Assembly (NCBI GenBank): GCA_023078685.1
Contig: JALGAS010000002.1
Span: forward strand, 1,364,001 to 1,428,000
Direction: 5' to 3'
From: Neopestalotiopsis rosae
Taxonomy: Eukaryota; Ascomycota; Sordariomycetes; Amphisphaeriales; Sporocadaceae
Length of the DNA stretch: 64,000 nucleotides
The notes below the pieces were generated by a model. That model had not been told where the DNA came from. It ran no database searches and worked only from the letters and a program-made list of their open reading frames with translations. Both the position numbers and the translations under genes were made by a program. Shown here piece after piece: positions 44,098-53,887 of the stretch. The first letter of the stretch is position 1, and every line of letters begins with the position of its first letter.

Positions 44098-45889
44098 TTA
44101 TCCACGAAGAGCTGGTTTCGCCGTGGAACATCCGGCCAAAACACCCGCGCCCTTGATGCCGCCATCGTGGCAAGGACTGAGCAGCACTCGAACGGGTGCT
44201 TCTTTGCCAAACTCGACTTCGATTGCCCGGTCGAGAAAGTCCTGACAATCAGTCAAGTAATCCTGAAAATGCTCTATGCATCCTCCAGTGTAACCAACAA
44301 TGAGTTCCGTGGGTTGAACATGACCGTTCGACTGATTTGTCCGATCCTGAAGCGGCTCAAACGGCAGGTCCCCTGCACAGGCGAGAAGACCAATGGTGGC
44401 GGCAGCAATGATGCCGGCAGCTCGAAACTCAATGGTTTTTGCAATCGTGTATACTGCCAATGCAATGTCTTCGGTCCATTGGAATCTGGTATCGATGGCG
44501 GGGAATTCGGCTTCAAGCTTTCCCAGTAGCTCCGGCGCATGGGGAGGTCTGAAATGACTCAGAAATGTCGTTGTCATGCTGAATCTCTTCAAGAGACTGG
44601 CAGGAAGGCTGTCAAGGTGGTGGCCGAGCTCTCGTTCGAGGTAGTCCACCAGAATCAATCGACCAAGTTCGCCAAGATAACGACCAGCCGTCATGTATTC
44701 CAAGGGCTGGAATCCGGGCTTGTCGCCCTCGGCATCAAGCCTCTTGTCCCATTCACTGACAAGTCCAAACTTGTGCAATGCCGGAGCACTTCCGTTGATT
44801 GATAACTCGGTATTGACAGCAATCTTGATTTGGTCGTCGTGATCTTCTTGAGCACTAAGTCCGACCTTGACTGGTAGCTTGTTGGGGTGTAGCATATCTT
44901 TTCTCAGCGCTATTGTAGCATTGCAACCGGTGCCGCAGATCAAGCCCATGGATGCCTTGCGCGATGAAGTCTCGTGTGATTGGTAGATGAAAGATACCAG
45001 AGTGGACACTGAGTCGTTTGCAATGGCCACGACTTCTATCGACGGGAGACTCAAGGCTTGAGTAGCAGTCTCGTATCCTTTGAGCAGCTGCGAACCGAGG
45101 TCCAGGTTAGAACTAATGGCAAAGCCCTTGCCCATGGCCATGAGGGTAGCCTGCGACAAGGTGCTTTGCACCATGGGGAAACTGAACGTCACACCCAATG
45201 GCAGGGTTGAGTCTGCCGAAATATCGTAGTGTTTGCACCCATCTTGCACCACTTCCGCGATACAGGCACCAATCCATGCAAAAAGAGCATCCTCGGCCTC
45301 ATTCTTGAAATGCTCGAGAATGGGCCATGACTTTTCCAGGACTCGCCGCAACCTTGGCGACTCCGAGTCTCCGTTTTGGTGACCATTCTGGTGCTTTTGC
45401 GCCACTCCGTTGACGCCAAAGGGGGTGGCGGTTTCTCTGTCGTCACCTAGCAGCTCGACAAAGCCAACCCGGAGATTGCTTCCGCCACTGCAAATTCGAT
45501 CAGTACCAAAAGACTTCCAACTTCTCCAATAATCAAAGCCTACATGTCAATGGCGAGGTATCTAGTGAGGATATTAGCATTAAAGACATCAGGTATTATA
45601 AAATCAATCAATGGTCAATGGCAGGGATCGTCGAGAGCGAAGCGCAGATCATTTTGCAAGGACAAGAAGGCTAAGTAAGGGACGTTTCTTCCAGGAGAAT
45701 AAAACAAACTCACCTGCCCTTCTCGCTACCAGCAGTAGGTCGAAGAATGCTTTCAGTTATAGGCGTCGGGAGGAACTGGTCTTGTGACTCAGCAGCCAGA
45801 GACCGGAAAGTCTGGTGGTACTCGTGCGAAAGCTGGTGTACTGTGGCCACATCGAGGTGGAGCGGCCGCAGGAAGTCCTCGACGGCCAT
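44098..45889 (-). CDS. Atypical hexokinase-family protein
   Basis: Hexokinase-fold protein, 527 residues, from three minus-strand exons: 45889-45714, a micro-exon of 18 nt at 45561-45544, and 45487-44098. The micro-exon supplies the start of the phosphate-1 loop: spliced, it reads RYLAIDIGGSNLRVGFVELL, near residue 60. Other family blocks: TLPLGVTFSFPMVQSTLSQA, IVAIANDSVSTL-like EVVAIANDSVSTLVSFIYQS, GLICGTGCNATIAL, and near the C-terminus AATIGLLACAGDLP. The canonical sugar-loop NTEWGAF is NTELSIN here, and the following helix reads YMTAGRYLGELGRLILVDYL. Such divergent members in fungi (the XprF/HxkC-like group) often lack kinase activity and act in nutrient signalling, so a regulatory role is at least as likely as glucose phosphorylation. 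That is inference. Confidence 0.85.
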
Positions 45890-47794
45890 TCTGAGCTTTT
45901 GACGATGACGATGCTTGGAGTTTGGGCCGAAGGAGAGGAATGTAAAAATGAAGACTCAAATGTTGGCAATTGTTGGTCGCAAACCCAAAAATTAAAGTGA
46001 AACACTAGGTAGTAGACAGACGGGAGCCTATATCAGGGCGGAATCAATGGATGGTCACTGATGCTGCCCGGATCGGTACCCCGGGGGTTTAACGGTCTGG
46101 TGCGCGTGGAGATCGCTGCTGCCCACTACTGTAGGTACGAGATGATGTAAGTAAACAACTAGGTTAGAAACTTTAGGCCCAACGTCCACTGTAGGTAGGT
46201 ACCACGCCGTACGTATACAGTAGTTCAATGTTGGGTGGGCTGTTTTTAGCCAAAAGCATGCGCCCTTTCGGAATGGCGCGTGCTGATAAATTGCTTAGGT
46301 AGGAAACGCGTCAATCGCTGAACAGCAGATAGTAAGTAGTACCGTTGGACCTTTTTATATATACAAGCATCACGGAATGGATAAAAAGGAAAAGAGGGTC
46401 AAGGGCCAAGTGCCGTCACTTCCATGTAGCATTCGCAAATAATCCTGGGCGCTTGGTACCTTGATATGAGGTAGTTTTTAGGAGGTCTTGGTCAAATGAG
46501 TGCGGTCCGATCCCGTTGTCGTATGGATTCGGGTTTAAGAAAAAAAAAATCAATCGACGAAACGTTGCAGTGAGGATTTCATCAAATCAATAACACGGCC
46601 GTGTCGAGTAGGGCCGCTTGCAACTTCCCCAGTATTTGATCAACGCCAGACCATCGAGGGCCCTGAGCTTGACTGACTGAATGTGTAAATGATTCAATTT
46701 GTTTCGTTCCCCTCGGAGCTCGTCGTTTATCGATGGTAGGAGCGAATGTGTCATATAGTAACCCAATTCTCTCTTCTTATTGAGGAAATTTGGTATTTTT
46801 CATGAATAAATGGTTCCGTCAACCTCGAAGCGCGTCGCGAGTAGTCAAAACGCCAGGCCTATCAAGCACGGGCGGCCGCCTAGGTCCCGTGAATTACAGC
46901 CGTTAGAGGATGGCGGAAGGGCTCTCGTCATGATCAGGAACAGCATCGGCCAATACCAGCAGTCCTTGAAATTCAAGCCGAATAGGGGATCGCTACATTT
47001 TACGATTGAGCCGCAACAGTTCCACTCCAGCTGCTTATCGAGCCAAGACCACACATTATATGCGTACATGCCGCAAAAGGCAATGGTGGGCAAAGGGTTG
47101 GAGCAGACAGCCAGATCTAGCTCCATGTCGATAGCGTACTCGATAGCGCCTTTTGTCGTTGAAATTACATACCTGTACCTGAGAAGATTCCAAGGTTGCT
47201 ACAGAACCCATCCACGTTCCATTCACTGGACCCTGAGGACAATGGTATTAGTCACGGGCTGGCATGTGGTGGTAGGGATCCATTTCCAAGGGTTCGCGGC
47301 ATACAAAAAACGTAAGATCTGCACGATTCTGGTGGTGATCATGTAACCATGTAACTTGGACAAGAAACAATTTCTCTTTTCTCTTCTTTTTCTGAATCGT
47401 CAACTTTTATATAATCAGGTAGTAGCATGGGTGGGTTAAGCATGAGAGAGTTTTGCCAGGTTCGCTGGTGACTGAGACTGGGCCCAGCTGACTTTTCTTT
47501 AATCATAAACTTTTCTCATTACAGGGGACGGACCTCTGCAGTTCCTCCTCCACGTTCCGGGTTCTAGGCCACTTCGCACCTAGGTAACATCCATTAGCTC
47601 CGACATGTGTTCGCGTCTCTGCATCCGTTGCTTGATCACCTTCCCCCACATCATCATCACCACCACCAAGGACATCATGCGCCTTTGAGAATCCATCTTT
47701 GTCCTATTCTTGGACTGTTCTCTTCTCTCGCTCGATATTGGAAGCGCCCTTGCACCTTCAAAACGAGGCCTGCCTACGAAACCTGTTTGATATC
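45890..47794. other. Intergenic region with one unexplained open frame
   Basis: About 1.9 kb of shared promoter space between the hexokinase-like gene (-) and the GILT-like gene (+). It has several 8-9 nt runs of A and a CATCATCATCACCACCACC run near 47,651. An open frame of 178 codons (46,810-47,346, +) faces another of 93 codons (46,845-47,126, -) that looks Trp/Cys/Phe-rich and membrane-like. Neither has a recognised motif or a clear exon partner, so neither is called. Confidence 0.4.
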
Positions 47795-48680
47795 ATGGCT
47801 GGAGGAATCAGCCTCCCCATAATGGACGAGAAACGTCCATTCGCGAGTCGGGCCCGATCTTTTCGACGCAACCGACCTCTACTCAACACCATCATCATCG
47901 CCCTGCTGATATTCCTGGTGTATACATTCCGACCTTTTTCAAAGTATGGCAGCGTCTCGGTATCGTTCCGCGGAGGCCGGACAAGCAGCGCCCACGAGAC
48001 TGATGACTCGGCGTCGGCAACCGCAGCCATCGTCAAAGCCCCTGTTCCCCTCGAGGCGCACATTATGAGCAAATGTCCCGACGCTAGGGACTGTCTGAAG
48101 GAAATGGTCCTCCCTGCAATGATGCGCGTCAACTCCAAGGTCAACTTTACCCTGTCCTTTATCGGAAAGCCCACCGATTCCAACGATGGCATTGCGTGCA
48201 AGCATGGACCCAACGAGTGCATGGGCAACATTCTCGAGCTATGCGCCGCTCACCACTACCCAGACCCCAAGACCTATCTGGGATTTGTCATGTGCCTAGA
48301 GAGGGACTACAAATTGATTCCACAGCGAGAGCTCATCGAGGACTGCGCGCTGGAACATGCCGTTGATTTCGAGTTGTTGAACGATTGTGCCACCAAGGAT
48401 GACGGCGCTTTTGGCATCTCGTTGCTGAGGAACAGCGTCAAGAGAACGAGCGATGTACGGAGGCCCTATTCCTTCCCACTTACTTCTATTCTTGTATCAA
48501 GTCTATGGAGATCTTGCTAACTGTTGCGCTATCTAGGCCGGGGTGATCAAGAGCTGTACCGTGCGACTGGACGAACAAATATACTGCATAAGAGACGATG
48601 GAGAGTGGAAGGACTGTCCAAACGGCGCTGGCGTCAACGACTTGGTCATTGCTGTAGAGAAGCTTTACGGGCGCTCTTGA
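47795..48680 (+). CDS. GILT-family (lysosomal thiol reductase-like) type II membrane protein
   Basis: Thioredoxin-fold protein of the gamma-interferon-inducible thiol reductase family. Two exons, 47795-48454 and 48537-48680 (82-nt intron GTACGG..CTAG), 267 residues. An N-terminal signal anchor (LLNTIIIALLIFLVYTF, about residues 29-45) with preceding Arg/Lys predicts the rest to be lumenal. The family signature CQHGx2ECx2Nx4C is present as CKHGPNECMGNILELC. The active-site CxxC of animal GILT is replaced by a wider pair in IMSKCPDARDCLKEMVLP. The C-terminal CTVRLDEQIYCIRDDGEWKD and CPNGAG add paired cysteines. Start: ATG 47,795, although ATG 47,822 (MDEKRPF) is possible. Its last 35 coding bases overlap those of DCS1 on the other strand. 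Confidence 0.85.
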
Positions 48681-49732
48681 GTGGTGCGAATATATCGGTC
48701 CACAGATCCGACTCCTCACCAACCGTGTAGCTCAGCGATACCGTGTCCATGCCTGTCTCGTCGTCTCCTTCCATCTTCTCCAGCTGCTCAATGACGCTAT
48801 CCAAGCCGACTCCCTTGCCCACCGACTGTGTCGAGGTGGCTTCCAGCATGACGTGAACCACATGAATGTGCAGGTGGTAATATGTGGGATGGTAGTGAAA
48901 GAAGAGCTTCAGCTGGTCCTCTTCGATCTGGGGGTATTTTTCCACCGTGGCGTCGACGAGCTTGGTCCTCATGTGCTTCAACCAGGGAATGTGCTTCTTC
49001 TTGAGATCCCTCAGACTCCATAAGTCTCGCCTTTCAACAATTCCCAGTAAATGTAGTGCCTCGATGGTCTTGCGATCCCAGTGCAAGTTGGGCAACATGA
49101 GGAAACCTTCGTCACCGTCACGACCTAGCGGTGTACGGTATATCACGTCTTCCACCTCTTTACGGCCCTCGATTATGTTGTAAACCCAATTCAAGTGTCC
49201 CGCCTCCCGGCTCGCCTGCATAAAAGGCCGTACATTGTCCCGATATATCTCTGGCGTTTCCACTACGAAGCGGAATCCTTGCTTGGAATGCTTCTTGATG
49301 TGCTTGTCTGTGCATGGACAGATGAGCGAGAGCTTCAGATCGGCAAACCGGCCCTTGTCCTTGTCTCCCGCCAATGACCCTCCGCTTCCAAGAAACCAAA
49401 AGTATATATCATTATTTCCCAGGTTGATCAGACTCTGGAGATTTGTCGGAAGAGCAGATAGGTACTCGGGTGCGTCAGGAAAGGGTGCTCGTTCGAGAAT
49501 GAGAATCGCGGGCTTGGACTCGACGTGGCCGTAGAGGTTCATGCGGCAGCCTCCCTCATCTGTTGTCTCTTACATCAGCCTCTGCTTCTGACTGATGTGC
49601 GGTGCGGGCGCTTCGGACGACTCGGCCGCTGGGGCGACACTTGGGGTCCTTGTTACCTTGATTGAGCACTCGTTCGAATTCGAATTTGGGTATCAACGCC
49701 TCGGCGCTACGCTTGGCCTCTTCTGATGCCAT
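48646..49732 (-). CDS. DCS1: Scavenger mRNA-decapping enzyme DcpS/Dcs1 (HIT family)
   Basis: Hydrolyses the m7GpppX cap left by 3'-5' mRNA decay. Two minus-strand exons: 49732-49657 and 49559-48646, over a 97-nt intron (GTAACA..ACAG), 329 residues. The splice joins ALIPKFEFERVLNQ to DEGGCRMNLYGHVESKPAIL, matching the DcpS N-terminal domain. Later blocks: VVETPEIYRDNVRPFM, then LNWVYNIIEGRKEVEDVIY. The histidine-triad active site YYHLHIHVVHVMLEATSTQS follows near residue 255 (HxHxH complete). The C-terminus (LSYTVGEESDLWTDI) is normal. Convergent with, and overlapping by 35 coding bases, the GILT-like gene. Divergent from the alpha/beta hydrolase. Confidence 0.95.
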
Positions 49733-50639
49733 TGCGACGAATCACCACCTTCGCTTCTAATTGACCTGAATTGTATCACACAATGCGACAACAAGAGACT
49801 GCGCCTTCGGCTGAGATAAACGTGTTCGGCGCCGAAGCTAGTGACGATATAGGATTCAGAGTTTCGCTTTGCGGCCGCTGGCTCGAAAGAATAGGTCGAT
49901 TCATGGGAAAGTCGCTGTATTAAGCTGCTTGCGACTAGTCGAGACCTAGAGACATCTGACATTTCTACCCCGCCAACCCGCCAAACGGACCCTTTGGATC
50001 GCTAGAGATCGGCCCCCACTTCAGAGCTGGAGCTCTCCAACCATCAGCATACATCCACTTCAAGCATGTATAATTCAAGTGCTTATGCTATGGGCGAGTA
50101 TACTGTGCTTAGTATACTACCTCCAATAATGCGCCACGCGCAACGTATGGCTAGTCACGCAGGATCATAATACAGGTCAGAATATCAGGGATGACTGGGT
50201 AGTCCCTAGAAATACCATCATGAAGGCCACATCGCTTAAGTCCGTTGCAGTCTGAGCAGCCATCTAACTTTACTTCGTCGTCGTATGTTGCTACGGATTT
50301 CGGACCTAAAGCTCATTCTCCTTGTTATACTTTTGTACTAAACTTCGAGGCACGACTGTCAAGATCGCGCAAGTGGGGTCCAGGTATCCATCCGGGCTTT
50401 GGCTCGAGACTCGAGAGATGACAATCTAGTACCGGGCTTTGGATACTCGGGGACTGTTCTAACAGACGGCTGACTTACACGGTAGTTCGCAAGGCTGATG
50501 TCTTGAGTCAAACCACACTTATATAAGATCCCTCTCCAGTTCAGATACCTCAACTACCACCTTTGCTCTTATAAACCAGCTCGGTTCGACAGCGTAACAC
50601 TTTGGCAATTTCAATCCTGCATTCTTTTCCATTGCAACC
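49733..50639. other. Divergent intergenic region between DCS1 and the alpha/beta hydrolase
   Basis: About 900 bases between two opposite starts. No gene is seen; a TATA-like element for the hydrolase lies at 50,520. Confidence 0.5.
50520..50527 (+). promoter_or_regulatory. TATA-like element of the alpha/beta hydrolase
   Basis: TATATAAG about 113 nt before the ATG at 50,640, a sensible distance for a fungal leader of roughly 80 nt. Confidence 0.4.
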
Positions 50640-51468
50640 ATGTCCACAGAAAAGCCAGTCATAGTCCTCATTCATGGGGCATGGCATCCACCTCACTATT
50701 ATCGAAAGACAATCAATTTGCTACGCAAGCAGGGCTATGTTGTTCTGGCGCCAGCATTACCAACGACCGGGCTTGATGATTCCGTAGCCGGAAAGACGTA
50801 CGTCGACGACGTGAAGCGGGTTCATGAGTCTCTGCTGCCATACCTCGACGCTGGCCGTCAGGCAGTGGTTCTCTGTCATTCCCAGGGTGGCATCGCTGGC
50901 AGCGCTTGTGTCGAGGGTCAAACCGTCGAGGACCGCAAGGCCAGAGGACTTGATGGCGGTATCAAGTCTATTATTTACCTCGCGGCTTTTGCGCTTCCTG
51001 AAAGGGGAGGAAGTCTGATTGGGGCCATCGGCGGCGAATGCGCGCCCTTCTTTGCAGCAGATCCAGAAGATGTATGAGGGCCTCCTTAATTTATGTGAAG
51101 GGACCGCAAAGAGTACATACTGACACAATAGACAGCCTCCTTTCCACAAACTCACCAAGAAAGCTGCCAATACATTTTACAATACATTGCAGCCGGAGGA
51201 GATGCGCCAGACATTGGTCAACGGACTCGCATACCAGAGCAAGGCGAGCCAATATGCAGAAGCCCATTTCGCCGCCACCGATGTGACGATCCCAAAGACT
51301 TATGTCGTTTGTAGCGAGGACCAGGCGATACCCCGAGAGGTGCAGATGCACTTGGCTTCAGCGACTGGATGCGAAATCATCGAGATCACAAGCGACCATA
51401 GTCCGTTCATGCGGGATGACAAGAACCAAGAGGTTGTCGATATCGTCTGCCGGGTTGCTTCCAAGTAG
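50640..51468 (+). CDS. Alpha/beta hydrolase (esterase-like, AB_hydrolase_6)
   Basis: Small serine hydrolase of 254 residues. Two exons, 50640-51071 and 51136-51468 (64-nt intron GTATGA..ACAG). The oxyanion loop is IVLIHGAWHPPHYYRKTI and the nucleophile elbow AVVLCHSQGGIAGSACVEG. The acid is expected in PKTYVVCSEDQAIPREVQM and the catalytic His in EITSDHSPFMRDD. The start MSTEKPVIVLIHG is normal. Cytosolic. Similar small hydrolases in fungi act on esters or lactones of plant or polyketide origin, but no substrate can be assigned. Same strand as the GH43 gene 437 bp downstream, each with its own TATA-like element. Confidence 0.85.
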
Positions 51469-51905
51469 ATGACTCGTCATTATCAGAATGACATTGAAGT
51501 CAATCCAAAAGATCCATTAGCCATGGCATATCCAAAGGGCAATGAAATCATGGGAACGGGTACAAAAGATCTCGTATCAAACCTAGGTACTTCCACAAGA
51601 CATATTGATACACGGCTTTCTTTTGGAGCCACCCAATGAGCTATATATGATGTTATGCATTTTGTCCGTATATCCACTCAACAGCTCTTCCAATATGATG
51701 CCCACGGCCGGTCGTCGGTCACAGGGGTGGGGGATTGGCCGTCTTCGGTTTGAGCTGTCCCGGCTAAATTGCCTTGCATGAGCCTAAACCCCTTCCCCTC
51801 TGCCGCCAAAGAGTATAAATCGATCGTAACCATAATCGTGGGAGGACTATAGAATTACTACTCTAATATAGCAACCAATCTACAGCAAAATTTGACAACC
51901 TCATC
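51469..51905 (+). promoter_or_regulatory. Promoter of the GH43 gene
   Basis: About 437 bases. TATAAAT at 51,814-51,820 sits 86 nt before the GH43 ATG. A GGGGTGGGG-like stretch and CCCCTTCCCCTC are nearby. Nothing else is seen. Confidence 0.45.
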
Positions 51906-53522
51906 ATGCCTTCCATAGTAAACCCGATACTCCCTGGTTTTAATCCGGATCCCTCCATCCTACGCGTAGGCGATGACTATTACATAGCCACGTCCACCTT
52001 TGAATGGTATCCCGGCGTGCAGATCCACCACTCCAAGGACCTGGCCAACTGGGACCTCGTCACCCGGCCGCTGAACCGCAAGGCCCAGCTGGACATGCGC
52101 GGGGACCCGGACAGCTGCGGCGTCTGGGCCCCGTGCCTCACGCACGACGGCACAAAATTCTGGCTCGTCTACACCGACGTCAAGCGCAAGGACGGGTCCT
52201 ACAAGGACACGCACAATTACATCGTCCACGCGCCGTCCGTCGAGGGCCCGTGGTCCGATCCCATCTACATCAACTCGTCCGGCTTTGACCCGTCCCTTTT
52301 CCACGACGAGGACGGGCGCAAGTGGTTCGTCAACATGCTCTGGGACCACCGCCGGCGGCCGCGCGCCTTTGCGGGCATCGTGCTGCAAGAGTTCGACCCC
52401 GTCAAAGAAAAGCTCGTGGGCCCCAAGAAGAATATCTACCCGGGCACCGACCTAGGCCTCGTCGAGGGTCCCCACCTGTATAAGCGCAACGGGTGGTACT
52501 ACCTCCTAACCGCCGAGGGCGGCACGGGCTACGACCACGCCTGCACGCTGGCGCGGTCCCGGGATCTTTGGGGGCCCTATGAGACGCATCCCCAGAAACA
52601 TATTCTCACCTCCAAGGACCAGCCGTGGGCCGCCATCCAGCGGGCCGGCCACGGAGATGTGGTCGAGACGCCCGAGGGCAAGACGTACCTGGTCCACCTG
52701 AGCGGACGACCCATAACCCAGAACCGGCGGTGTGTGCTCGGCCGCGAGACGGCGATCCAGGAGGCGTACTGGGGCGACGACGAGTGGTTGTACGTCAAGA
52801 ACGGTCCCGTGCCGTCGCTACGGGTCGAGGTGCCGGGCCAGCGGGATGAGGAGGCGTATTGGGCGCCGCGGCGGTATACATTTGCGGATGGGCTACACAA
52901 GGACTTTCAGTGGCTGCGGACCCCGGAGCCGGAGCGCATCTTCAGGACTAACGAGGATGGCAAGCTGGTGCTGATCGGGCGTGAGTCGATTGGGTCCTGG
53001 TTCGAACAGGCACTAGTGGCTCGACGGCAGACGCATTTCTCGTATGATGCCGAGACGGTGGTTGATTTTGCGCCTGGAGACGAGCGCGAATTTGCTGGAC
53101 TTACGGCATACTATTGCCGGTACAACTTCTTCTATCTCACGGTAACGGCCGACTCGGATGGGAAGCGAGAGCTACTTATCCAGTCCTCTGAAGCGTCCTG
53201 GCCGGATGGTAACCTCCAAACCCCGTTCGCTGATCCAGTGTCTCTGCCCGATCAAGGAAAGGTAAAACTGGCCTTACAAATTCGAGGCAAGGATTTGCAA
53301 TTCTACTATGCTCTGGATGGTGAAGATATGAAGAAGGTTGGACCGGTTTTCGACGCATCCATCATCTCGGACGAGTGTGGTGGGCATCAAGCCCATGGAA
53401 GTTTCACGGGCGCGTTTGTCGGAGTGGCTTGTTCGGATCTCAATGGGACAGCGGCCGAGGCTGTGTTTGATTATTTTACATACACGCCTGTCAAGCACGA
53501 GAGCGACCGTTATGAAATATAA
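51906..53522 (+). CDS. Glycoside hydrolase family 43, beta-xylosidase/arabinofuranosidase type, intracellular
   Basis: Intronless enzyme of 538 residues with an N-terminal five-bladed GH43 propeller (about residues 1-310) and a C-terminal beta-sandwich (about 320-530), the architecture of bacterial SXA-type xylosidases. The catalytic residues line up with that group: Asp15 (FNPDPSILR), Asp128 (SSGFDPSLFHDEDGRKWFVN) and Glu187 (LVEGPHLYKRNGWYYL). The sandwich includes WFEQALVARRQTHFSYDAET and GLTAYYCRYNFFYLTVTAD, both typical. No signal peptide, so it should act on imported xylo-oligosaccharides rather than outside the cell. The body from 52,000 to 52,900 is strongly GC-rich, like other G/C-ending genes of the window. 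Convergent with the NLR gene. Confidence 0.93.
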   Translation: MPSIVNPILPGFNPDPSILRVGDDYYIATSTFEWYPGVQIHHSKDLANWDLVTRPLNRKAQLDMRGDPDSCGVWAPCLTHDGTKFWLVYTDVKRKDGSYKDTHNYIVHAPSVEGPWSDPIYINSSGFDPSLFHDEDGRKWFVNMLWDHRRRPRAFAGIVLQEFDPVKEKLVGPKKNIYPGTDLGLVEGPHLYKRNGWYYLLTAEGGTGYDHACTLARSRDLWGPYETHPQKHILTSKDQPWAAIQRAGHGDVVETPEGKTYLVHLSGRPITQNRRCVLGRETAIQEAYWGDDEWLYVKNGPVPSLRVEVPGQRDEEAYWAPRRYTFADGLHKDFQWLRTPEPERIFRTNEDGKLVLIGRESIGSWFEQALVARRQTHFSYDAETVVDFAPGDEREFAGLTAYYCRYNFFYLTVTADSDGKRELLIQSSEASWPDGNLQTPFADPVSLPDQGKVKLALQIRGKDLQFYYALDGEDMKKVGPVFDASIISDECGGHQAHGSFTGAFVGVACSDLNGTAAEAVFDYFTYTPVKHESDRYEI

Positions 53523-53887
53523 AGACGGAGCAATGCGTCAGAATCCATTAATCCTACATGAATGAGTGCTGGCCATAAATACAAGATTGCTTGACAAGAT
53601 CGCTACACTAGCCAAGCAGAACTCTGTGCACTACCCAGAATAAGAGTACGGAAAGAGTAAAAAGGATAGAAAAAGGTTTATATAGGAAATCTCTTTGCAT
53701 TAAAGCAAGTTTGCTTTTTCCCCTTCCTATATCAAATTATCAAGAATACAAAAAAACTACAAAGGGAAGAAAGGGAGAGAAAAAATACAGACCCTTATAC
53801 ATCCGTACGCAGACTTCTGCTTGGTTATTGTATCCGATGAACCTTGAGAACCATTCAATCCAGAAAGTCCCATAATTCACCAAAGAT
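53523..53887. other. Convergent 3' spacer
   Basis: About 365 bases between the GH43 (+) and NLR (-) 3' ends. It holds A-rich runs (AAAAAGGATAGAAAAAGG and similar). No gene. Confidence 0.55.

Noticed and set aside
46810..47346. 178-codon open frame (+) and opposing 93-codon frame (-)
   Set aside because: No motif or convincing exons on either strand; both could be chance.
52004..52288. Alternative plus and minus frames within the GH43 gene
   Set aside because: Products of high GC at third positions; the GH43 frame has all catalytic residues.
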